Source of the DNA: an uncultured Oscillospiraceae bacterium
GTDB lineage: Bacteria; Bacillota; Clostridia; Oscillospirales; Oscillospiraceae
Reading direction: 5' to 3'
DNA length: 64,000 nucleotides
NCBI GenBank assembly: GCA_947629775.1
Contig: CANRFA010000006.1
Location: forward strand, 23,459-87,458
The notes below the pieces were generated by a model that ran no database searches, was not told the origin of the DNA, and saw only the letters and a list, made by a program, of their open reading frames with translations. Of the stretch, positions 9,439 to 19,437 are shown piece by piece. Within the stretch, counting starts at the first letter, position 1, and the number at the start of each line of letters is the position of its first letter. A program made the position numbers and the translations under genes.

Positions 9439-10787
9439 AGACCGATAAGACCGAGCTGTTCGAGCGCACGCCGGTTCTGCAGGCGGTGCTGGCGCTGGTG
9501 ATTCCCACCGTGATCAGCCAGCTTGTGACGGTGGTCTACAATATGGCGGATACCTTCTTCCTGGGGCAGATCGGGGACCCGGACCAGGTGGCCGCCGCCT
9601 CCATCTGCATGCCGCTCTTTCTGCTGACGACCGGTATGGCCAATCTCTTCGGCATCGGCGGAGCCAGTCTGGTTTCCCGGAGTCTGGGTGTTGGGGACCT
9701 GGAGAAGGTGCGGAGAACCTCCGCCTTCTGTATCTGGACTGCGGCTGTCGCAGCGCTCCTCTACGGGCTTGGCATGATGGCCTTTCGGGACACCATCCTG
9801 CCCATGGCGGGCGCGGACGCGGATACCTTTGGCTTCGGCTGCAGCTATCTGTTCTGGATGCTTACGGTGGGGGCGGTTCCCACAGTTCTGAACGCCGACC
9901 TGGCCCATCTGGTGCGGGCGGAGGGTTACTCCGGCCAGGCCAGCTTTGGCGTGGCGCTGGGCGGGGTGCTGAACATCGTGCTGGATCCGGTCTTCATCTT
10001 CGGTTTCCACATGGAGATTGCCGGGGCGGCCATCGCCACCATGCTCTCCAACCTGATCGCCCTGCTGTACTTTATTGTCCTGATCCTCCGGAAGAGGGGC
10101 GCCTTCCACATCACCCTGGATCCCCGGGCGTACTCCATCGGGTACGGGATCCCGAAAGAGGTTCTGCTGGTGGGGCTGCCCAGCAGCGTCATGAATTTGA
10201 TGGCCATCTTCTCCAATATCACGCTCAACCGCCTGCTGGCGGCGTACTGCAACGAGGCGGTAGCGGGAATCGGGATCGCGAAGAAGATCGATATGATGGC
10301 CTTCGCCATCGCCAACGGGCTTTCCCAGGGCGTGATTCCCCTGATCGGCTACAACTACGCCACCCGGAATGTGCAGCGCATGCGAAGCGCCATGCGGGTG
10401 ACCCTGCTGCTGAGTCTGGCCGTCACCACGGTGGGAGCCGTTCTGCTGTTCACTTGCGCGAATCCTCTCGTGCGGGCCTTCATTGCCGATGCGGAGACGG
10501 TGCGCTATGGCAGCCTCTTTCAGAGGATCATCTGCATCACGGGACCCTTCACGGCGATTTCGACGGTCATCCTCTCCATTTTCCAGGCGGTGGGCCAGAA
10601 GGGAAAGCCTCTGTTTCTCTCCATGCTGCGTAAAGGTGGTCTGGACGTGCCGTTCATGTATTTGCTGGACGCGACGGTGGGCGTGAACGGGATCGCCTGG
10701 GCCACGCCCATTGCGGACACCGGCGCCATGCTGATGGCCGTCCTTCTGTTTGTGCCGCTCTGGAGGGAGATGAGCCGGGAGACATGA
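9435..10787 (+). CDS. MATE family efflux transporter
   Basis: 12-TM MATE pattern 'PTVISQLVTVVYNMADTFFLGQIGDPDQVAAASICMP'; overlaps TetR stop. Confidence 0.95.
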   Translation: MKTDKTELFERTPVLQAVLALVIPTVISQLVTVVYNMADTFFLGQIGDPDQVAAASICMPLFLLTTGMANLFGIGGASLVSRSLGVGDLEKVRRTSAFCIWTAAVAALLYGLGMMAFRDTILPMAGADADTFGFGCSYLFWMLTVGAVPTVLNADLAHLVRAEGYSGQASFGVALGGVLNIVLDPVFIFGFHMEIAGAAIATMLSNLIALLYFIVLILRKRGAFHITLDPRAYSIGYGIPKEVLLVGLPSSVMNLMAIFSNITLNRLLAAYCNEAVAGIGIAKKIDMMAFAIANGLSQGVIPLIGYNYATRNVQRMRSAMRVTLLLSLAVTTVGAVLLFTCANPLVRAFIADAETVRYGSLFQRIICITGPFTAISTVILSIFQAVGQKGKPLFLSMLRKGGLDVPFMYLLDATVGVNGIAWATPIADTGAMLMAVLLFVPLWREMSRET

Positions 10788-10908
10788 ACCCACCCGGTAC
10801 GGCCGGTACGGGTCCGTCTTCTTCAGAGGCGTGTTTGAGCCTGTGGGGAACCGGATCTGTCCGGTCAGAGGGAGACCGGAGAGGGCGAGGCTTTGAAAAC
10901 AGGATACG

Positions 10909-10949
10909 AAGACAGAGACCGGCGCCCGGACTGCGTTGGTCTCTGTCTT
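10909..10949. repeat. Perfect 12-bp inverted repeat (AAGACAGAGACC / GGTCTCTGTCTT), 17-nt loop
   Basis: Direct read; lies in a 374-bp convergent intergenic region. Confidence 0.85.
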
Positions 10950-11055
10950 TCGGCCTGGGGCTGGAACTGCGTATTCCGTGCCTCGTGTTGCGCAGCGATA
11001 CAGGGGCAGACGAGGCAGGGAGAAGAATCCGCCATGTCCGGGTCCGGAAAAAGAA

Positions 11056-11082
11056 CACGGCGCGGCTGGGAGCCGCGCCGTG
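11056..11082 (-). terminator. Terminator downstream of YcxB-like gene
   Basis: CACGGCGCGGC-TGGGA-GCCGCGCCGTG; T-rich (TTCTTTTT) on minus strand. Confidence 0.7.
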
Positions 11083-11161
11083 GGAAGAGCAGGGATCTGC
11101 CCTGGAAGTTCACGAGAGGGGATGGATCGAACGGGAAGATGTCCGGTCCGGGAGACGAAGG

Positions 11162-11761
11162 CTACTTCAGCCGGCGGGGACCGCTGCCGGGCAGTTTGAA
11201 GTCGAAATGGAAGTCCGGCCTTGGCAGATGCCGGTAGGAGAGCTTCTCGGCTTTCTTTCCGCAGCGGGACTCCAGAAGGGAGACCAGGTCGGCGCCGTCT
11301 CCGCTGCTGACGTGGGCCTTGTCGAGAACGATTCCCTGGCCATCCTTGAGGATCACGTAGCAGCGCTCGTCGGTTTCCAGCAGGCGGAAGCACTGGGAGT
11401 AGGGGTAGCGGGCGCTCCCCTTGGCGTTGGTGGCGACGATGTGGGACTTGTCCAGCAGGTAATCGTTGCGGACAACGCTCTTGTCCATGTCCATCCAGGA
11501 CTTCTTCCCCATGGACCGGTAGACATTCAGGACCCGGGCCCCGAAGAACAGTCCCACCACGAAGAAGAAGGCCACCAGAGCCGGATGTCCGTTCTTCCGC
11601 AGGGCGATGAAGGACGCCACAAAGGCGCAGACGCACCACACGAGGCCCACCAGGCGTTCCTTGCGGGCGACGGAGGGGTCGATGGTTTTGCTGACGACCC
11701 ACTGCAGTTCTTCCAGGCAGTCGGTGTCGTACATGGTGTAGGTGCTCAGTTTCAGGGCCAT
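11162..11761 (-). CDS. YcxB-like membrane protein
   Basis: Two TM helices and a C-terminal PH-like region 'YPYSQCFRLLETDERCYVIL'. Confidence 0.55.
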   Translation of the reverse strand: MALKLSTYTMYDTDCLEELQWVVSKTIDPSVARKERLVGLVWCVCAFVASFIALRKNGHPALVAFFFVVGLFFGARVLNVYRSMGKKSWMDMDKSVVRNDYLLDKSHIVATNAKGSARYPYSQCFRLLETDERCYVILKDGQGIVLDKAHVSSGDGADLVSLLESRCGKKAEKLSYRHLPRPDFHFDFKLPGSGPRRLK

Positions 11762-11989
11762 GGAGAGCTCCCCCTTTCCGGATTGGCAGGGATTCTGTAC
11801 GCATCATTATAAGCCAGCGCCGGGGTGCCGTCAAGAAACCGCGGACCGGGCCGGCGAAAATTCCCCTTGCCTCGGACCGGAAGATCCTGTAAACTGGTGG
11901 AGCGCGGCCAAGGCGGCGCGCGCCGCTCGGATGCCCCTTCCCGGGCGGGGAGCGGCGGCAGACAGAGAATCCGAAAGGAGTGCATCCTG

Positions 11990-13168
11990 GTGCGATACGA
12001 TTTTGACGAGATCCTGGACCGCAGGAACACCAACAGCCTGAAGTACGACTTCGCGGTGGAAAACGGTCTGCCGGCGGATGTGCTGCCCCTCTGGGTGGCG
12101 GACATGGACTTCCGGGCGCCCCGGCCGGTGCTGGACGCCCTCCAGCGGGCGGTGCGGCACGGCGTGTTCGGATACAGCGACGCGAAGGAGGACTATGCCA
12201 GGACTCTGCAGGCCTGGTTCGCGGAGAGCTTCGGGTGGAAGCCCGAGACGGAGTGGCTGGTGAAGACGCCCGGCGTGGTCTACGCGCTGGCGACGGCGGT
12301 GCGGTCTCTGACCGAGCCGGGAGACAGCGTCCTCATCCAGCCTCCGGTCTACCGGCCGTTCTTCAACGTGGCCCGGAACAACGGGCGAAAGGTGGTGGAG
12401 AGCCGTCTGGTATACGAGAACGGCCGCTACACCATCGACTTTGCCGACTTCGAGGCGAAGGTGGCCGCGGAGCGCCCGAAGATGTTTATCCTCTGCTCTC
12501 CCCATAATCCCGTCTGCCGGGTGTGGACCCGGGAAGAGCTGGAGCGCATGGGGGCCATCTGCCGGGAATACGGAGTGATCGTTGTCTCGGATGAGATCCA
12601 CTGCGACTTCACCCTGCCGGGCCATCCCCACACGGTCTTCCTGCAGGCCTGCCCGGAGATGGAAGATCAGGCCATTATCTGCACCGCGCCCAGTAAGACC
12701 TTCAACCTGGCCGGGCTGCAGGCCTCCGGCATATGGATTCCGAATCCCGAGATGAGGAAGAAGTTCCGCCGGGAGATGTCCGCGGAAGGGATCGGACACC
12801 TGAACGCCCTGGGACTGGTGGCCTGTCAGGCGGCCTATGCGGAGGGCCGGGAGTGGCTGGAGCAACTGAGGGCCTATCTGCAGAGCAATCTGGATTATGT
12901 GCGCGCCTTCCTGGCGGAGAACCTGCCGGAAATCCGCCTGGTGGAGCCGGAGGGAACCTATTTTGCCTGGCTGGACTGCACGGGACTGGGGCTGGAGGCG
13001 AAGGAGCTCAACGACCTCATCGTACACCAGGCGAAACTGTGGCTGGATGCCGGGGATATGTTCGGCGGCGGCGCGGAGCTGTTCCAGCGGGTGGTGCTGG
13101 CCTGTCCGAGGGCCACGCTCCAGGAGGCCATGGGACGGCTGAAGCGGGCCCTGGACGCCCGGAACTGA
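11990..13168 (+). CDS. MalY/PatB family PLP-dependent C-S lyase/aminotransferase
   Basis: 'VRYDFDEILDRRNTNSLKYD...LPLWVADMDF'; 'SDEIHCDF'; 'TAPSKTFNLAGLQ'; GAAAGGAG RBS and GTG start. Confidence 0.92.
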   Translation: MRYDFDEILDRRNTNSLKYDFAVENGLPADVLPLWVADMDFRAPRPVLDALQRAVRHGVFGYSDAKEDYARTLQAWFAESFGWKPETEWLVKTPGVVYALATAVRSLTEPGDSVLIQPPVYRPFFNVARNNGRKVVESRLVYENGRYTIDFADFEAKVAAERPKMFILCSPHNPVCRVWTREELERMGAICREYGVIVVSDEIHCDFTLPGHPHTVFLQACPEMEDQAIICTAPSKTFNLAGLQASGIWIPNPEMRKKFRREMSAEGIGHLNALGLVACQAAYAEGREWLEQLRAYLQSNLDYVRAFLAENLPEIRLVEPEGTYFAWLDCTGLGLEAKELNDLIVHQAKLWLDAGDMFGGGAELFQRVVLACPRATLQEAMGRLKRALDARN

Positions 13169-13274
13169 GCCGCAGATCCTCGGATCCGGAAAGCGGATTG
13201 GAAGAGCCGGGTTCCGGGCCGGCGCGGAAGAGAAACCGTCCAGATCCGGATGTCTCAGGGCGAAACGAACAGAA

Positions 13275-13319
13275 AGGCGGGGCCAATATCCACGCACGGA
13301 TACCGGCCCCGCCTGTTTT
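13275..13319. terminator. Terminator between convergent genes
   Basis: AGGCGGGGCC ... GGCCCCGCCTGTTTT. Confidence 0.75.
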
Positions 13320-13322
13320 GCG

Positions 13323-14216
13323 TCAGGAGGCCAGGGAGTTGAGAATCATGCCGGCCACAATGAGGGCGATGCCGGCGAAGGAGACGGGAGAGGGCATGCT
13401 GTCGTGGAGGAAGATCACGCCCAGCAGAAGGGTGAAGATCACTTCGCCGGACTGGGTGGCCTCGATGACCGCCAGCTGCCTGGGGTTGTCCCGCACCAGG
13501 TCCGTGGCCCGGAAGAAGAGAAGCGTGGCCAGCACGCCGGAGAAAAAGGCGACGCAGAGGGACTGAACCGTCTGTCCCGGAGAGGGCGGCCCGGCCTGGA
13601 GGAAGGCGGCGGCCGCGCAGACAAGCCAGAAGGGGATGCTGCACAGCGTCATCCCGAAGACCCGCTGCGGGGTGGAGAAGCGGTCCGCGCAGACCTGCAT
13701 CATCTTGCGGTTGCCCAGCGGGTAGGAGAAGGCCGCCACGGCGGTGGCGAGAATGGGCGGGAGAATGCTCTGCTGCGCTCCGGTTCCCAGGTGGGGAATC
13801 TGCATGACGAAGATCCCGAAGAGGATCAGGCAGGAGAGCAGCAGGTTCCGCACCGGCAGCCTGCGCCCGAACAACGGGGTGAGAAGAATGCCGGCCACGA
13901 TGGTGAACTGCCAGATGGCGGCGGTGAACCAGCTCTCGGCGAAGGTGGAGGCCAGGGACAGGGGGGCGTAGAACAGCCCGAAGCCCACGGTGCTCCAGAG
14001 CAGCCAGGGGAGTGGGCGGGTCCGGATGTCCTCCAGAACCGGACGGATCCGGTTGCCCCGGCACAGGGCCACGGCCAGAATGGGCAGGGTGAAGAAGTAC
14101 CGCAGAGCGGCGCTCCAGAGCCAGTAGCCTCCGGAGAGGTTCATGGCCCGGTTGAGAACAAACGTGAAAGCGAAGAAGAACGAGCCGAGAATGCCAAGGA
14201 AAAGTGCTTTGCGCAT
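13323..14216 (-). CDS. EamA/multidrug resistance efflux (EmrE-like) transporter
   Basis: ~10 TM helices; 'GSFFFAFTFVLNRAMNLSGGYWLWSAALRYFFTLPIL'. Confidence 0.85.
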   Translation of the reverse strand: MRKALFLGILGSFFFAFTFVLNRAMNLSGGYWLWSAALRYFFTLPILAVALCRGNRIRPVLEDIRTRPLPWLLWSTVGFGLFYAPLSLASTFAESWFTAAIWQFTIVAGILLTPLFGRRLPVRNLLLSCLILFGIFVMQIPHLGTGAQQSILPPILATAVAAFSYPLGNRKMMQVCADRFSTPQRVFGMTLCSIPFWLVCAAAAFLQAGPPSPGQTVQSLCVAFFSGVLATLLFFRATDLVRDNPRQLAVIEATQSGEVIFTLLLGVIFLHDSMPSPVSFAGIALIVAGMILNSLAS

Positions 14217-14350
14217 GGGAGAAGCCTCCGGTCTGATGAAAGGATTGCAGGAAAAGCATAGCACAAAGAGGCCGGTATGTCTACCGGCCCGATGTGATTT
14301 TCTGCCGTCCGGGGCCGAAGAGCGGCGGAAAAAGGGGAAGAGCGGTCTTC

Positions 14351-14379
14351 TTTACAGGGCCGGGAACGGCTGGTATAAT
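14351..14379 (+). promoter_or_regulatory. Sigma70 promoter
   Basis: TTTACA-N17-TATAAT with TGG upstream of -10. Confidence 0.7.
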
Positions 14380-14409
14380 GGCGGCGACGAAGAATGAGGA
14401 GGAATCGCC

Positions 14410-15378
14410 ATGGAAAAAGGGATCGTGCGCCGCGCCGCGACGGGAATCCGGGAACTGCTGGAAGGAACTGCGCCGGAACCGGAGAAGATCGGAGAGGCCA
14501 GCCTGGCGGATCTCCATATGCACAGCCAGGCCTCGGACGGGACGGATACGCCCCGGGGACTGCTGGAGCGGGCCGGAAACCGGGGCGTTTGCGTGGCGGG
14601 CCTTACGGATCACGATACGATCGCGGGTGTGGAGGCTTTGAACGCCGGCGTTCCGGAGGGGGTCTTCTTTGTACCGGGAATCGAGTTTTCCTGCAAGGAC
14701 GAGGGAGGAAAGTGCCACATTCTCGGGTATGCCTGCGATACCGCCCATCCGCAGTTTCGCGCCGTGCTGGAGAGAGGCCAGAGCCTGCGGCGGCAGAAAC
14801 TGGACCGGCGGCTGGCCTTTCTGGAGGAAGAGGTCGGCATCCGCTTTCCCCGGGAGGAAGTGGACCATCTCTACGACATGGTGGGGGCCGGACAGAGCGT
14901 CGGCAAACCCCATCTGGGCAACCTGCTGGTGAAATACGGCCTGGCGACGGACCGGAATCAGGCGATCCGGGAGATCGTCAACCGCTGCCCCACGGAGGAC
15001 GCCCGCGTGGAAGCGGCCATGGCGGTTTCCGCCATCCGGACCTCCGGCGGCATATCCGTGTGGGCCCATCCCATGGGGGGAGAAGGCGAGAAGCGCATCG
15101 GGTGGGACGCCTTTCTGAGGCTGCTTGGCATCCTGATGGATTATGGTCTGCGGGGGCTGGAGTGCTTTTACTCCCGCTTCCCGCTGGAACTGTGCGAGCG
15201 GCTGGCGGAGGAAGCCCGGGCCCGGGGGCTGTGGATTTCCGGCGGCAGCGACTGCCACGGAACCAACAAGCCCATTCTGGCGGGAACCCTGAACGCGGAG
15301 GGCATCCCGGTTTCCCCGAAGCGTCTGAGCATTCTGCCCGCTCTGGCGGACCGCCTCCAGACCCTGGGAGAGCGCTGA
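14410..15378 (+). CDS. PHP domain-containing phosphoesterase
   Basis: 'ADLHMHSQASDGTDTPRGLLERA...GLTDHDTIAGVEAL', 'PGIEFSC', 'GGSDCHGTNKP'. Confidence 0.93.
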   Translation: MEKGIVRRAATGIRELLEGTAPEPEKIGEASLADLHMHSQASDGTDTPRGLLERAGNRGVCVAGLTDHDTIAGVEALNAGVPEGVFFVPGIEFSCKDEGGKCHILGYACDTAHPQFRAVLERGQSLRRQKLDRRLAFLEEEVGIRFPREEVDHLYDMVGAGQSVGKPHLGNLLVKYGLATDRNQAIREIVNRCPTEDARVEAAMAVSAIRTSGGISVWAHPMGGEGEKRIGWDAFLRLLGILMDYGLRGLECFYSRFPLELCERLAEEARARGLWISGGSDCHGTNKPILAGTLNAEGIPVSPKRLSILPALADRLQTLGER

Positions 15379-15481
15379 GAAGCGGCAGAAGCGGGGAAGA
15401 AACTGTCCGAAGCGGCCCCGCGGGGAGGGAATGGAAGGTCCCGCTCCCCGAAGAAAGGAACCGGCTGGTCGGGCGCCAGGA

Positions 15482-16399
15482 TTATGTCTGTTCTTCCCCC
15501 TGCGGGGATTCCTCCCCGGGGAAGTGCTGACGGAGACAGTTCAGAAAGGCCGTCCCGGCGGGGGACAGGGCGGCGTCCTGCCGCCGCACCAGATACAGCT
15601 GCCAGCGGGGAGCGCTCTTCGGCAGGGGGAAGCAGAATCCGTCCGGCGGAAGATCCCCCCAGCAGCCGTCTGGAAGAATGGCGGCCGCGGTTCCCAGGCG
15701 CGTCAGCGCCAGCAGGGCGTTGAGGTCGTCCGTCCGGGCGATGACCTGGGGCATGAAACCGGCCATGCGCCCGACGTGGGCCGTGAGATGCTCGAAGACG
15801 TCTCCGTCCTGGGAGAGAACCGCGAAGGGCCAGCGGCGCAGATCCGTCGGGGCCTTGGGCTGCGCTCCCAGGCGGCGGATTCCCACCGCCACCAGGGGTT
15901 CTTCCCGCAGAAGTTCCGTGACCCGGCCCGCGCCGGGATCCGGGGGCGGTTCCAGGGTGGAGCGGGAGAGAAAGCGGAAGTCCGGTTCCGGGGCCGATCC
16001 GTCGCCAGGGGTTTTTGGCTCTGTCAGGCGGAAGAGATGGAGGGGCGTCTCGGGGGAGGTCGCCGCGAAAGCGGACAGAACGGGGGCCAGCAGGGAGGGA
16101 AAGGCCTCCCAGGCCAGGAGAAGAGGAGCGCCCGGTTCCGCCTTTCCGGCCAGCATGGCGGCCATGCCCTGATCCAGAGTCTGCAGGACCTTCCGGGCGC
16201 ATTCGGCGAACTGTTCCCCGTTGGCGTTCAGCCGCAGCCGGCGGCCCAGGCGGTCGAAGAGCGGGAATCCCAGGTCTTCCTCCAGATGGGCGATGTTCTT
16301 ACTGAGGTTGGATTGGGAAATGCCGAAGAGCTTTGCAGTGTACGTCATATGGGAATTCTGGCTCAGCAGAAGGAACTGGCGGATGATTTCAGTTTCCAT
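15482..16399 (-). CDS. LysR family transcriptional regulator
   Basis: 'METEIIRQFLLLSQNSHMTYTAKLFGISQSNLSKNIAHLEEDLGFPLFDRLGRRL'. Confidence 0.92.
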   Translation of the reverse strand: METEIIRQFLLLSQNSHMTYTAKLFGISQSNLSKNIAHLEEDLGFPLFDRLGRRLRLNANGEQFAECARKVLQTLDQGMAAMLAGKAEPGAPLLLAWEAFPSLLAPVLSAFAATSPETPLHLFRLTEPKTPGDGSAPEPDFRFLSRSTLEPPPDPGAGRVTELLREEPLVAVGIRRLGAQPKAPTDLRRWPFAVLSQDGDVFEHLTAHVGRMAGFMPQVIARTDDLNALLALTRLGTAAAILPDGCWGDLPPDGFCFPLPKSAPRWQLYLVRRQDAALSPAGTAFLNCLRQHFPGEESPQGEEQT

Positions 16400-16513
16400 G
16401 GTACGCGCCTCCATTCGTTCGGGTTCGGAAGGAGTATAGCACAGGCAGAGCCGAAATGCCAGCGAAACCGCCAGGAGTGCGGGACGGGACGAAGAGAAAG
16501 GAGGAGAGCGCAT

Positions 16514-17941
16514 ATGGAAAAGACGGTCCAGACTCCGTTTGGCGCCGTCCGCGGCACAAAGGACGGGGCCTTTCTGGGGATCCCCTATGGAGTGGCAAAA
16601 CGCTTCTGCCCCGCGGAGCCTCTGCGCTGGGAGGGAATCCGGGACTGTGGAAGGTTTGCCCCCGTCTGTCCCCAGCCGGGCTGGCTGGGGCGGAAACCGG
16701 AGGGGACTTCGTTTTCCTGGACCGGAGCGGAAGGACCCCTTACCCTGAACCTCTGGCTGCCTGAGACACTGCCCCCGGAAGGGGCCCCCGTGGCGGTGTA
16801 TGTCCACGGCGGGGGCTTTCAGGTGGGCAGCGGCAGCGAACCGGGGGCCCGGGCGGAGGCCTTTGGAGGCGGAGACGGTGTAATCTGGATCTCCGTGAGC
16901 TACCGCCTGGGGGCCCTGGGCGGACTGTATCTGGGGGATCTGGCAGGGGAGGAGTATACCCTCTCCGGAAGCAACTCTGCCCTGGACGTTCTGCTGGCGC
17001 TGAAGTGGATTCACGCCAGCGTGGGAGCCTTTGGCGGGGATCCGGAGCGGATTACGGTGATCGGGGTCTCCGCCGGCGCCAAGATTCTGGCGGCCCTGAT
17101 GACGCTGCCGGAGAGCCAGGGACTCTTTGCCCAGGCCTGGCTGGAGAGCGGCGCTACCCAGTGCCTGCGCAGCAGAACGGCGGCCGGCCAGGTGGCCCGG
17201 GGATTTCTGGACCTGCTGCCCGGGGTATCGCTTCAGGACCTTGCCACAATGCCGTTGGAACCGCTGCTGGAGGCCCAGGCCAGACTCTGTGACCGCTTTT
17301 ACTCCACCTGCTTTTTCGGTCCGGTGCTGGACGACGGGATGTTTTCCTCCCGCTGGCAGGAGGACTGGAAGGAGGGAAAGGGCTGGCGGGGCCGGGTGGT
17401 GCTGGGCAGCGCCCGCCGGGAGATGGCCTTCGCTCTGCCGGAGGAGACCTTCTTTGAGGAGGTTCACGCCTTTGCCCGGGGATCCTTCGGGGAAGAGGGA
17501 GGACGTCGGGCGGAAGAAGCCGTCCGGCGCCTGAGCCAGGGGACGGAGGACACCCGGGAGGTTTGGATCCGGGTTCTTTCGGATTTCATGTACCGGTCCC
17601 ATACGGACCGTTTGGCCCGCCGGCTTGCGGAGAGCGGAAGCACCGTCTGGCTGTACTCCATGGAGGCCTGGCCCGCCTGCCACGGGATGGGAATGAGTCA
17701 TATCCTCAGCCGGGGACCGGAGAGCGCGGTGGAGCATCCGGCTCTGGCCCGTCAGATGAATGGAAGCATGCGGAGTTTCCTGCTGCGGGGGGATCCCGGT
17801 GGCCCGGACCTGCCCGCCTGGCCGGAGTTTCATCCGGACGAGGGGGCGAAACTCTTCTTTGATACGGAGCCTTCTCTGCGTTTCCCGAAAGACGACGTGC
17901 TGGAAGAGGTTTCGGAATACAGCTATAACATCGGCCTGTGA
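16514..17941 (+). CDS. Type-B carboxylesterase family protein
   Basis: 'AVYVHGGGF', 'GDPERITVIGVSAGA', 'ACHGMGMSHI'. Confidence 0.9.
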   Translation: MEKTVQTPFGAVRGTKDGAFLGIPYGVAKRFCPAEPLRWEGIRDCGRFAPVCPQPGWLGRKPEGTSFSWTGAEGPLTLNLWLPETLPPEGAPVAVYVHGGGFQVGSGSEPGARAEAFGGGDGVIWISVSYRLGALGGLYLGDLAGEEYTLSGSNSALDVLLALKWIHASVGAFGGDPERITVIGVSAGAKILAALMTLPESQGLFAQAWLESGATQCLRSRTAAGQVARGFLDLLPGVSLQDLATMPLEPLLEAQARLCDRFYSTCFFGPVLDDGMFSSRWQEDWKEGKGWRGRVVLGSARREMAFALPEETFFEEVHAFARGSFGEEGGRRAEEAVRRLSQGTEDTREVWIRVLSDFMYRSHTDRLARRLAESGSTVWLYSMEAWPACHGMGMSHILSRGPESAVEHPALARQMNGSMRSFLLRGDPGGPDLPAWPEFHPDEGAKLFFDTEPSLRFPKDDVLEEVSEYSYNIGL

Positions 17942-17970
17942 GCGCGCCGGACGCGTGAGTAGAAAGGAAC

Positions 17971-19314
17971 ATGGTTATGGAATTCAGACTGCACACCACA
18001 TTTGGAGAAGGACGCTGGAATGAACAGTTCCGGCAGACGGCGCTCTTCGGGCCGGATGGCGGCGAGGAGAGCTTCGTGATAAACCTCTATCCGGAGGTTC
18101 TGGAGGAAACGCTGGAGGGGTTCGGAGGCGCTATCACGGATTCCGCCGGGTCGGTCTACGCACAGATGCGGCCGGAGCAAAAGCGGGAGTTTCTGGAGGC
18201 CTGCTTCGGGGCGGACCGCATGAATTATCAGATGGTGCGGGTCCCGCTGGACAGCTGCGACTTCTCTCTGGAGCAGTACGAAGCGGTATCGGACCCGGAG
18301 GACCGGGAGCTGCGGAGCTTCTCCATGGAGCGCATGGAGCGTTACATCCTGCCCATGCTCCGGGATGCCCAGGAGGTGGCCGGACGGCCGCTGGAGCTGA
18401 TGCTCTCCCCCTGGTCGCCTCCGGCGTTCATGAAGACGAACGGACGGCGGGAACGGGGCGGGAAGCTGAAGCCCGAGTACGCGGACCGCTGGGCGGAGTA
18501 TCTGTGCCGCTATATTCTCGAGTTCCGGAAGCGGGGAGTCACGGTGCGGCGCATGACGCTGCAGAACGAGCCCAAGGCGGTGCAGCCCTGGGACTCCTGT
18601 GTCTATACGGCCCGGGAGGAGCGGGACTTCCTGGTCCGCCACATGGCTCCGGCCATGGTCCGCAACGGGGTGCAGGACGTGGAGATCTTCGTCTGGGACC
18701 ACAACAAGGAGCGGCTCTACGACTGGATGCGCGAGATTCTGGACGAAGAGGCTGCCCCTCTGGTGGCGGGCGGCGCCTTCCACTGGTACAGCGGGGATCA
18801 CTTCGAGGTGCTGGATCTGGCCCGGCGCCGCTTTCCGGATAAAAGGATCATCGCCTCGGAGAGCTGCATCGAGTTTTCCCGGGGAGACATTCACGGGGCG
18901 GTGGACGGGGCCCAGAAGCTGGGCCACGAACTGATCGGAGACCTGAACCACGGCATGACCGCTTTCTACGACTGGAACATGCTCCTGGACGAGACGGGCG
19001 GCCCCAACTATGTGGGCAACAACTGTCTGGCGCCCTTCCTCTACGATACGAAGCGGGGCCTGCTGATGCCCCAGCTGCTCCAGCAGTATCTGGAGCACGT
19101 GACGGGCACGCTGCTTCCCGGCTCCCGGCGCATCGGGTTCAGCCGCTTTGGCGACGAGGTGGAGGTCACGGCATGGAAGCGGCCGGATGGCGCGCTGGCT
19201 GTGATCCTGCTGAACCGCTCGGAGGAGTCCCGGCCTGTGGTCCTGCGCCTGGAGGGCCAGTCGGCCTCCTGTCTGCTGTGCCCCCGGTCCATTACGTCCG
19301 GACTGATCCGGTAA
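17971..19314 (+). CDS. Glycoside hydrolase family 30 (glucosylceramidase-like)
   Basis: 'LEGFGGAITDSAG', 'QMVRVPLDSCDFSLEQY', 'LSPWSPPAFMKTNG', 'TLQNEPKAVQPWDSCVYT'. Confidence 0.93.
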   Translation: MVMEFRLHTTFGEGRWNEQFRQTALFGPDGGEESFVINLYPEVLEETLEGFGGAITDSAGSVYAQMRPEQKREFLEACFGADRMNYQMVRVPLDSCDFSLEQYEAVSDPEDRELRSFSMERMERYILPMLRDAQEVAGRPLELMLSPWSPPAFMKTNGRRERGGKLKPEYADRWAEYLCRYILEFRKRGVTVRRMTLQNEPKAVQPWDSCVYTAREERDFLVRHMAPAMVRNGVQDVEIFVWDHNKERLYDWMREILDEEAAPLVAGGAFHWYSGDHFEVLDLARRRFPDKRIIASESCIEFSRGDIHGAVDGAQKLGHELIGDLNHGMTAFYDWNMLLDETGGPNYVGNNCLAPFLYDTKRGLLMPQLLQQYLEHVTGTLLPGSRRIGFSRFGDEVEVTAWKRPDGALAVILLNRSEESRPVVLRLEGQSASCLLCPRSITSGLIR

Positions 19315-19390
19315 TCAGGGACGAGGAGATCTTCGGCGGGAAACCGTGAGCAGGATCCCCGGAGCATTCAACCGCAAAAAGAACGGAAAA

Positions 19391-19424
19391 CAGCCGCCTC
19401 TGTCCGAATGGGACAGGGGCGGCT
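19391..19424 (-). terminator. Terminator of the orphan TAXI gene
   Basis: CAGCCGCCtCTGTCC-GAAT-GGGACAGgGGCGGCTG; minus-strand T tract. Confidence 0.75.
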
Positions 19425-19437
19425 GCCGGTTTCGGGT

